From NCBI GenBank assembly GCA_030611945.1, contig JAUWOV010000060.1, positions 1 to 10,931 on the forward strand: a stretch of DNA of 10,931 nt. Reading direction: 5' to 3'. The DNA is from a bacterium. GTDB lineage: Bacteria > JAHJDO01. Position numbers and translations under genes: made by a program. How positions within the stretch are numbered: position 1 is the stretch's first letter; each line of letters starts with the position of its first letter. Below the pieces are notes generated by a model. That model worked only from the letters and a program-made list of their open reading frames with translations, was not told where the DNA came from and searched no databases. This document shows positions 5,598 through 10,931 of this stretch, in pieces.

Positions 5598-6977
5598 TTA
5601 CCATAACCAAAACATCCACCAAGCTGGCTTCTTTCCAGCTTTAACCTTAAACGCATTTACCATTTCTGCTGACCAGACATAAACTTTTTCCCAGTCAGTG
5701 CCATCAAAATAAATCATAATATTTTCATCCAAAACATTAGTTCCCATATCTGTATCTGCGGCAACAAAATCCCATGCTGACCCATTCCATTCAGCAATAG
5801 CACTGTCATGTCCTGCCCAATCACCTGCTCCGGGGGATTTAACAATATATTTACTCTTTGTTGATGGAGAGGCAGGAGGCTCAGATAAGTCTCTGTCCTG
5901 AACAAACTTTTGCCAATTAAAATTATAAATAGTAGTATCCCCTCTAGTGCCTAAACCGCCAGACATAGTTGTTATATTAGGGTCAGCTGAATAAACACCA
6001 TCAGAGTCTATAGAGTATATTCTGCACACATAATATGTATTAGCTAAAAACATTGCGGTCGTTCCTGCCTCTATTGAACTGATTATCTTTTCTCTTGTTA
6101 CTGTTCCAATCCCTACTTCAACTTCCTCTACGGTTTGCCAGCTACTACCTATATCACTATCAGCATATGCGGCTCCATCCTCATCAGTATCCTCCCAATA
6201 TTGAATCCAGTATTTAACAGCGTCTCCATAAACTTTCCCTTTAAAAGTTATAGGAGCATAAACTTCATCACCTTCTTTAGGATACAGTAATTGGGTTGCT
6301 TCTTTCTCATGAAGGTTAGTGCTTTTAGTTAGCATTTCTAAACTATCTTCATCAGGATCAGTTTCTATAAAACACAGCTCACCGATAATTCCACTATCGT
6401 CCCCTAAAGCATCATCTACAGAATCAATCCATGCCATAACTTCCGTATCACTCATTGTTCCTGCCTCAATAGCTGCTACATTTGTGTTTAAATCTGCTAC
6501 TTCAGGTTCGTCTTTAAGAATGGTAGCTATGTTTGCCATAGTTAAGGCTTTCTTTGCCTCTAAATAAGCCTTATGGATATCTCCATCACTTAAATAGCCA
6601 ATGGTAATAAGCAACTGACTTGTTAGCACTTCCCATTCATTTGAAACTGTCATTTCTTTATTGACTACTTTTTGTAGCTTTAATAATACATCCTTCTGGA
6701 AATGATAAGTTCCAACACTTTCTCCAGCACTATCCTTTATAGGATTAAACATCTTCCTAAAGAGATTATAGCCATCCAAAAATTCTTGACTTACGGCAAA
6801 GTCAAAATCTTCTGCTGTTAAAGTATCTCCGTCAAGAGCAAAGCAATCGCCTATCGTCATATTGAACAATTGCCTTGCTATAGGTTTTGTTACCAGTCTT
6901 ATTGGGGATTTTCCTATAATTACAAAAAACAATGCTGATATTAAATAAATTATTAAGAGCTTTTTTAGTTTCTTCAT
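5598..6977 (-). CDS. Tail-fibre/appendage protein with N-terminal anchor, Ig/FnIII-like and DUF2793-like domains
   Basis: This 459-aa protein opens with a hydrophobic segment (about 6-22, KKLLIIYLISALFFVIIG). A helical region (about 60-200) follows. A strand-rich Ig- or FnIII-like domain covers about 230-335 (LLYPKEGDEVYAPITFKG to YYVCRIYSIDSDGVYS). About 363-430 matches the DUF2793 pattern of phage fibre tips (SEPPASPSTKSKYIV, GDWAGHDSAIAEWNGSAW, IMIYFDGTDWEKV). The last residues are strikingly aromatic (PAWWMFWLW). The start lies one base after the stop of the preceding fibre gene, with a weak GGGAAG upstream. A receptor-binding or adhesin role is likely. The Sec-like N-terminus is unusual for a virion fibre. 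Confidence 0.72.
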   Translation of the reverse strand: MKKLKKLLIIYLISALFFVIIGKSPIRLVTKPIARQLFNMTIGDCFALDGDTLTAEDFDFAVSQEFLDGYNLFRKMFNPIKDSAGESVGTYHFQKDVLLKLQKVVNKEMTVSNEWEVLTSQLLITIGYLSDGDIHKAYLEAKKALTMANIATILKDEPEVADLNTNVAAIEAGTMSDTEVMAWIDSVDDALGDDSGIIGELCFIETDPDEDSLEMLTKSTNLHEKEATQLLYPKEGDEVYAPITFKGKVYGDAVKYWIQYWEDTDEDGAAYADSDIGSSWQTVEEVEVGIGTVTREKIISSIEAGTTAMFLANTYYVCRIYSIDSDGVYSADPNITTMSGGLGTRGDTTIYNFNWQKFVQDRDLSEPPASPSTKSKYIVKSPGAGDWAGHDSAIAEWNGSAWDFVAADTDMGTNVLDENIMIYFDGTDWEKVYVWSAEMVNAFKVKAGKKPAWWMFWLW

Positions 6978-6978
6978 T

Positions 6979-8004
6979 TTACTTTATTATACTTCCCAAC
7001 CAATCCCAATCTCCATATACAGAGTCAGTAGCGTTATAAACTCTCTTCCAAATGTTATACATAGTATTTTTAGACAAAACACTCTGCCCAGTGGTATATT
7101 GAACCATCAAATGATTGTGTAAATAATCTATGCCCTCAGCAGGTATTTGCACTATATTGTTAGGTGAGAAATATACCCAGTTAGCTTGATCATCTTTGCT
7201 TTCTTTATCTACAACATAAATGCCTGTATCAGCGCAATTACCTTCTCCTACTCTAATTTGGAAGTGTTGAAGATAAGTATCTCCATCATCCCATGTCATT
7301 CGAAAAGGCAAAGGAACTTCATCTACCCAATGTAATTCCGTGTTTATTTTATTTGCAGACCATAATTTTGTATCAGCTGTTGAGCTATCGTCAATTTCTC
7401 TATGCTTAGTTAGATTGTCAACATGTGTTCTTAACTCAGCAGCAGTTACTTCATTTGCACCGCCATCGTCAAGTTTCTGGTCAGTTCCTTGTGTATGTTT
7501 TTTAGTAACTGCATCCTCTATGTCTGCACCTGCGGAAGTTATATCGGCTAGTTCATTTACATTATCAGCTTTTTTCATAAAGGTTGCTTCAAAGGTTGCG
7601 TCTAAGTCTGTATCGGTATTTTGAGAATGTTTTTTATCATCAGCATCTTCCAGCTTTGACTCTGTTATCTTATCTGTCTGTCTTATTGCCTCGCCAGGAG
7701 CCGCAGGAGCCGCCAGATGAGTAACTTGATTTGTGTCCATATTCACATCCTCTGATATATCCAAGTCAAGAATAGGATTTTTCGCTGTACCTGAGTTACT
7801 GAGGTTCGTGCCCGGTGTGATCGTTTGCACTCCTGTATCCGCTGTAGTAATATCATCCTCTAAATCTCGCAAGATGTTATAGAGGTCTTTAGTGGTATAA
7901 CCTCGCAAGAACTTTGTTGTCAGGTTATCTGCGCTTAACGCATAAGTCCCAAACGCCAAAACCAGACAAAGACTTACTGCTACTCCTATTAACTTTTTAT
8001 TCAT
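6979..8004 (-). CDS. Tail-fibre-like protein with KH[ST]Q-x-TD repeats and a signal peptide
   Basis: This 341-aa protein starts with a classical signal peptide (KKLIGVAVSLCLVLAFGTYALSA, likely cleaved near residues 24-25). Fibre-type repeats follow: LDISEDVNMDTNQVTHLAAP (about 80-100), then two copies of a KKH-S/T-Q-x-TD unit (KKHSQNTDTDLDATF at 124-138 and KKHTQGTDQKLDDGG at 168-182), a hallmark of phage tail fibres. The C-terminal half (about 225-341) is a strand-rich, Trp- and Asp-rich domain (MTWDDGDTYLQHFQIRVG, GDWDWLGSIIK) that may bind receptor. AGGAG 7 nt upstream supports the start. It lies 14 nt downstream of the shorter fibre gene and one base upstream of the longer one. Confidence 0.75.
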   Translation of the reverse strand: MNKKLIGVAVSLCLVLAFGTYALSADNLTTKFLRGYTTKDLYNILRDLEDDITTADTGVQTITPGTNLSNSGTAKNPILDLDISEDVNMDTNQVTHLAAPAAPGEAIRQTDKITESKLEDADDKKHSQNTDTDLDATFEATFMKKADNVNELADITSAGADIEDAVTKKHTQGTDQKLDDGGANEVTAAELRTHVDNLTKHREIDDSSTADTKLWSANKINTELHWVDEVPLPFRMTWDDGDTYLQHFQIRVGEGNCADTGIYVVDKESKDDQANWVYFSPNNIVQIPAEGIDYLHNHLMVQYTTGQSVLSKNTMYNIWKRVYNATDSVYGDWDWLGSIIK

Positions 8005-8018
8005 AATACATTCTCCTT

Positions 8019-8543
8019 TTAATTAGTTGTTATTTTGCGCCAATCCGCGCCGTGATAAATAAATAATCCACTATCTGTTGCTTCTGCACTCCAATAAAGC
8101 CAGCCTTCCTCTGCATTTGCTGGTACATTTGCTAATGGTGTCATTTTAATTACTTCGTAAATTGTGCAAGTATCCATTCGTGCTTGGTCTAAATTTAAAA
8201 TCGTGGTTGTATCTTCTACGCCTTTGTCTAATTTCTCATCTAATAAAACATCGGCCTCATCCTCAGTATAATATCTATCGTCATGATCATGTGGTGTGTC
8301 TGCTTTATCTAGTAAAAGAGTATCTACTTGTGTCTGTGTATATAAAAGACTACTGTCATATTCTAATTGCTCATCTCCCCCTGATAGTCCAGTTCCCGCC
8401 ATATCTGACACACCGTGTCTTGTTATTAGGTCAAAGTAGATGACATCGTTTGTTTTTAGGATGTAACGCCCAGCAGTAATGCCAATTCCTGTTGTGAAAA
8501 GAACAAGGACCATGGCTAGAATAATTTTGTCTTTTAGTTTCAT
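8019..8543 (-). CDS. Short tail-fibre-like protein with N-terminal membrane anchor
   Basis: This 174-aa protein starts with a hydrophobic segment (about 7-24, IILAMVLVLFTTGIGITA). The middle has the phage fibre repeat DHDDRYYTEDEADVLL (86-101) preceded by TQTQVDTLLLDKA, typical of 'HDHDDRYYT' tail-fibre repeats. The last ~33 residues (PANAEEGWLYWSAEATDS, FIYHGADWRKI) form the small beta unit often found at fibre tips. The ribosome binding site is weak (AAGAG about 10 nt upstream). It is the first of three consecutive fibre-like genes, all with hydrophobic N-termini. It could be an anchor or connector subunit of a fibre complex. Confidence 0.7.
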   Translation of the reverse strand: MKLKDKIILAMVLVLFTTGIGITAGRYILKTNDVIYFDLITRHGVSDMAGTGLSGGDEQLEYDSSLLYTQTQVDTLLLDKADTPHDHDDRYYTEDEADVLLDEKLDKGVEDTTTILNLDQARMDTCTIYEVIKMTPLANVPANAEEGWLYWSAEATDSGLFIYHGADWRKITTN

Positions 8544-8579
8544 CTTGATATATCTCTTATGTTTTGGTATTGTTTAGGT

Positions 8580-8729
8580 ATGAAAATTAAACATATCGTT
8601 TTAATCATAATTGCATACCTTATTTTGTGCGTTAGTTTTTATATGCTTTGTCCTAAGTATCAAATCAATTCCTCTTATCGTTGTAATCGTATAACAGGTA
8701 AAGTTCTTCCCATTTCATGGTGTAAATGA
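8580..8729 (+). CDS. 49-aa membrane peptide on the opposite strand
   Basis: In the gap between two phage genes the + strand encodes MKIKHIVLIIIAYLILCVSF (one membrane helix, about 4-23) then YMLCPKYQINSSYRCNRITG and KVLPISWCK. The tail has Cys at 24, 35 and 48 and a 'CNRITGKV...W' pattern that recalls small bacterial proteins with a C-N-x-x-TGK/EV tail after a membrane helix. The ribosome binding site is weak (AGG immediately before the ATG) and I see no convincing promoter. It is the only likely + strand gene in the phage block, so it could be a lysogeny-expressed gene. Chance is not excluded. Confidence 0.42.
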   Translation: MKIKHIVLIIIAYLILCVSFYMLCPKYQINSSYRCNRITGKVLPISWCK

Positions 8730-8735
8730 CTTTCT

Positions 8736-10790
8736 TTATTTAAAATATTTTCCTTTGGGTTTGGGTTTTCTTTGTTCTGATTGCCATTTTGTTTGAAGCA
8801 ATCTTAATATACTTGTATCTTCGCCTGTGAATATATCATTAAATTTAGCGTATTCTTCTCTTAGATTTTTAGCAGGAATACGAAGAAACATCAAAGCTGT
8901 ATCTGTTAAATTCTCAGCATCTTTTTTATTTGCTTCTCCCTTTATCCAATCATTAGCACTTTTAATTGTGCGTTGATATATATATTTAGCTTCTCCAATA
9001 AGCGTGCTCGGATCAAACGGAAGCATATCTTTCCACTTTTTATCGTCTCTTCCAAGCAATAAAGGTATTATTACACCAAGAATTGCGGTGCAAATTGCAT
9101 ATTCAATTATTTTTCCATATCCCATGAATCCTGAAATCGGAGAGAATACAGTTCTTGATATTAAAGAAATCGGATTTATATTCCCTCTGCTTAATTCATA
9201 TAAAGCTGGTAGTGCGAAATGATAAGTGAATACTCTTTTAGCCATTTTCTCAAAATTCTTTTTACTCCATTTATTACCGCTGTTTATCCAAGTATTTACT
9301 GCTTCGTAGCCCTTTGCTCTATACATTTCTTGTGCTTGTTGAAAAGAACCAGCTATTCTTATATAAGGATGTTGTTGCATTATAAAGTTTTTTAATTCAG
9401 GCAATGCGGATTGCTGTGTTGATATTACGAAATTTTCTGCGTCTTGCATTGCTCTTTTATCTGCCTCTACTCTTCCCATATTACTAGCTGTATATTTATT
9501 AAAATTATAATCATAAGTGGTATATGCTGCGCCAATAACTCCGGTCATATCTCCAACTTTAGTGAAAAACATTGCAGTATTAGTCATAGAAAAACCGTAT
9601 TTCTTAAACTTCCGAACATCCGCTTCAAATAAACCCCTTGAGAAGTTTGCTCTCTTGTGCCTCAATCTTATTAAGGGACTTCTCATCATCAATCTATATC
9701 CTTTTCTAGGTGCTACTATAAACTTGCCTAATCCTTTTGAGAAGTCGGCTACGGAAATTTCCGCTATTGAAGCAACAAAAGAAGTTCCTTGAGATAATAC
9801 GTTCCTTGATTTCGCACCAATAAAAGCAACGGATAATGTCTGTCTAATATAATCAGCCCCTTTTGCCATTACATCGTTAGAACTTTTCAGACCATTAGCA
9901 GTAACATCAAATGAATTTAATAAATGCCTATATGAAGAACCACCGTATTTTTCTATAAACTCACTTTTAAAATCTCTACTCATTATAACTGACTTAGCGT
10001 TCATAAGGGCTTTGTCATAAGATATGAACTTTAAAATATCTGTTCGCCCTTTAATGTATTTCATCCAGCCATCAGAAATTATTAGTGGATTATCATTTTT
10101 AACTCTCTTAATAAAAGATTTGGGAGATAGCACTGTTTTTTGACTATATTCAGGATTAAATATATCTCCGCCTCTTTGTTTAGAACCCATATATCGCCTT
10201 CTCATTGCCCAATATCCGCCCTTAGTGTATGGGAAAGGCTTGTTGTATTTCTCTATATAAGCCTTGTTCATTTTATTAGTAAGCTCTATGTCTTTTATGT
10301 TTTTCCACATATAATCAGCTATTTGCTTTGATTCCTTGCTCATAGTTTTACTTATTGATTCTATTGCCTTGTCAGTCATATGAAAAACTCTTCTCTTTAC
10401 ATCCTGCCCGCCAATATAAATGCCTTGTTTTTTCATTGCCTCTAAATTTTCTGTTGCTCTAGTAGAATTATATATATCAATCATTTCAAGACTGGTAAAC
10501 CATAAGTCTATATCCTCTACATATACCTGTTTGGCTAGTTTGCCTATTTGTAAATCAAGCAAAGTCCCTTTTTTCTTAAAAACACTTTCTAGGAATTTCT
10601 TGTCTTTCTCTATGTATTTATTGTCTTCCACCATATATTCTTTATTGGCTTCTGAAATGGGTTGATAGATAACATCTTTATAAAATCTTCCCCCTTTAAT
10701 AGAATCCAATAGACCAATAATCTGCAAAAATCCTCTATCAAGCATGTCTGGTTTAGCCATAGTAAGAAACTCTTTTACTTTTCTTTTCAT
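8736..10790 (-). CDS. Large phage protein, C-terminal part (polyvalent or ejected virion protein), probably 5'-truncated by IS
   Basis: A 684-codon frame ends KPKPKGKYFK. Residues 310-460 contain segments typical of the C-terminal region of giant phage polyvalent or ejected virion proteins: ADYIRQTLSVAFIGAKSRNV (311-330), then AENFVISTQQSALPELKNF (451-469), followed by FQQAQEMYRAKG and hydrophobic stretches at about 518-532 and 559-580. Residues 41-300 are charged and helical. The nominal ATG at 10790 has no ribosome binding site and lies 3 bases inside the insertion-sequence repeat boundary; the frame stays open into the repeat. So the true N-terminus is probably missing and the protein was larger. 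Function: likely injected with DNA or internal to the virion, by family analogy. Confidence 0.6.
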   Translation of the reverse strand: MKRKVKEFLTMAKPDMLDRGFLQIIGLLDSIKGGRFYKDVIYQPISEANKEYMVEDNKYIEKDKKFLESVFKKKGTLLDLQIGKLAKQVYVEDIDLWFTSLEMIDIYNSTRATENLEAMKKQGIYIGGQDVKRRVFHMTDKAIESISKTMSKESKQIADYMWKNIKDIELTNKMNKAYIEKYNKPFPYTKGGYWAMRRRYMGSKQRGGDIFNPEYSQKTVLSPKSFIKRVKNDNPLIISDGWMKYIKGRTDILKFISYDKALMNAKSVIMSRDFKSEFIEKYGGSSYRHLLNSFDVTANGLKSSNDVMAKGADYIRQTLSVAFIGAKSRNVLSQGTSFVASIAEISVADFSKGLGKFIVAPRKGYRLMMRSPLIRLRHKRANFSRGLFEADVRKFKKYGFSMTNTAMFFTKVGDMTGVIGAAYTTYDYNFNKYTASNMGRVEADKRAMQDAENFVISTQQSALPELKNFIMQQHPYIRIAGSFQQAQEMYRAKGYEAVNTWINSGNKWSKKNFEKMAKRVFTYHFALPALYELSRGNINPISLISRTVFSPISGFMGYGKIIEYAICTAILGVIIPLLLGRDDKKWKDMLPFDPSTLIGEAKYIYQRTIKSANDWIKGEANKKDAENLTDTALMFLRIPAKNLREEYAKFNDIFTGEDTSILRLLQTKWQSEQRKPKPKGKYFK

Positions 10791-10844
10791 AGCCCAAAAA
10801 CCTAGATAGAAGCCTAAAAAAAGGTAGAAAGAAGCAGGCTCTGC

Positions 10845-10853
10845 TGGTATAAT
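10845..10853 (+). promoter_or_regulatory. Transposase promoter, extended -10 (right IS copy)
   Basis: TGGTATAAT gives an extended -10 about 45 nt before the transposase ATG. The 13-bp palindrome at 10870-10882 lies in the resulting leader, where it could act as an operator or a hairpin near the ribosome binding site. Confidence 0.5.
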
Positions 10854-10898
10854 AGCAAAAACAGAGCATCACCCAATGGGTGAAAAACGGAGATAAAG

Positions 10899-10931
10899 AT
10901 GCTATTAACAAAAAAGATGTCACAAGTCAGA
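10899..10931 (+). CDS. Transposase N-terminus, partial (right IS copy)
   Basis: Eleven codons are visible (MLLTKKMSQVR) before the window ends. GGAG lies 6 nt upstream of the ATG. The sequence matches the left copy except for L in place of F at residue 3, so the two copies are not perfectly identical. Confidence 0.6.
   Translation, partial: MLLTKKMSQVR

Larger units (their letters stand above)
3716..10793 (-). mobile_element. Prophage end segment (lysis, fibre and large virion protein genes), partial
   Basis: From the broken tRNA-Thr to the right-hand insertion sequence, nearly all genes are on the - strand, tightly packed and of phage type: tail-fibre proteins with repeat motifs, a DUF2793-like domain, a probable lysis cassette, and a fragment of a large polyvalent or virion protein. 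The gene order (large virion protein, fibres, lysis genes, att site) is usual for the right arm of a tailed phage. Integrase, terminase, portal and capsid genes are not present here. The insertion sequence cutting the large gene implies the prophage is damaged. Confidence 0.75.
10794..10931 (+). repeat. Inverted repeat, right copy (IS terminus)
   Basis: This is the reverse complement of 89-227 with one substitution and one fewer base in the A-run after CCC. It begins immediately upstream of the large phage gene and runs to the window edge, so the real repeat must extend beyond it. The left copy shows 88 bp more of the element. Confidence 0.9.
10794..10931 (+). mobile_element. Right insertion-sequence end (IS1380-like), partial
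   Basis: The tip (CCC-A4-CCTAGATAGAAGCC), an extended -10 TGGTATAAT at 10845-10853, the palindrome CACCCAATGGGTG at 10870-10882, GGAG at 10889-10892 and the transposase ATG at 10899 repeat the left copy in opposite orientation. Both copies therefore point their transposase genes away from the window, with their upstream ends facing inward. The element interrupts the large phage gene. Confidence 0.72.

Noticed and set aside
5403-5644. Overlapping + strand frames rich in Tyr, Thr and Ile
   Set aside because: They are reverse-strand shadows of the 23-aa membrane peptide and lipoprotein genes, with no ribosome binding sites.
6319-8443. + strand frames (82-94 codons) opposite the fibre genes
   Set aside because: They are low-complexity Ser/Leu-rich shadows of fibre genes that have coherent domain motifs.
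5598-8543. Diversity-generating retroelement acting on the fibre genes
   Set aside because: No reverse transcriptase, no template/variable repeat pair and no adenine-biased duplicate were seen in the window.
89-10931. Terminal repeats as prophage attL/attR or direct terminal repeats of a phage genome
   Set aside because: The repeats are inverted, not direct, and contain a promoter, a ribosome binding site and a transposase start, so they are insertion-sequence ends.
1-10931. CRISPR array, riboswitch or rRNA
   Set aside because: No regularly spaced repeats, no recognised aptamer-like leader and no rRNA sequence were seen on either strand.
1-10931. ISEcp1-style one-ended transposition unit carrying the host genes
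   Set aside because: In such units the adjacent genes lie beyond the transposase 3' end; here both inward-facing ends are the transposase 5' ends.

Overview
The window reads as a piece of an AT-rich, Gram-negative-type bacterial genome carrying a prophage. A lipobox protein and Sec-type signal sequences point to a cell envelope with secretion, and all genes use the standard code. I cannot name the phylum from sequence alone; the style fits an uncultured lineage of metagenomic origin. Host genes (about 228-3715) lie on the + strand, prophage genes (about 3868-10790) lie almost entirely on the - strand, and the two blocks converge on a tRNA gene.

Both ends of the window are the same insertion-sequence end in opposite orientation: 89-227 and 10794-10931 are near-identical inverted copies about 139 bp long. 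Each carries a transposase promoter, a ribosome binding site and the first transposase codons, reading out of the window. The N-terminus and a CCTAGAT-like tip suggest an IS1380/ISEcp1-like element, tentatively. The left copy abuts a queA gene lacking its first ~55 codons. The right copy abuts a long phage gene whose 5' end also looks lost.

Host block: truncated queA (tRNA queuosine biosynthesis) with a terminator; a vapBC toxin-antitoxin pair with its own promoter and a possible operator; a short in-frame remnant that may be the tail of a lost gene; nnr, an intact bifunctional NAD(P)HX epimerase/dehydratase; then a promoter and the 5' half of tRNA-Thr(TGT). The tRNA stops being tRNA-like just after the anticodon stem, which I read as the attachment junction of the prophage.

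Prophage block, in transcription order (high to low coordinate): a 684-codon C-terminal piece of a large virion or polyvalent protein; a small opposite-strand membrane peptide; three tail-fibre-like proteins that all begin with a hydrophobic signal or anchor sequence; a 23-aa membrane peptide; a lipoprotein; then five tightly overlapping genes (coiled coil, two-helix membrane protein, membrane-anchored coiled coil, small helical protein, permuted papain-fold amidase). The last set is most economically read as a host-lysis/envelope cassette. No integrase, capsid, terminase or portal gene is in the window, so only one end of the prophage is visible, and the IS insertion suggests it is defective.
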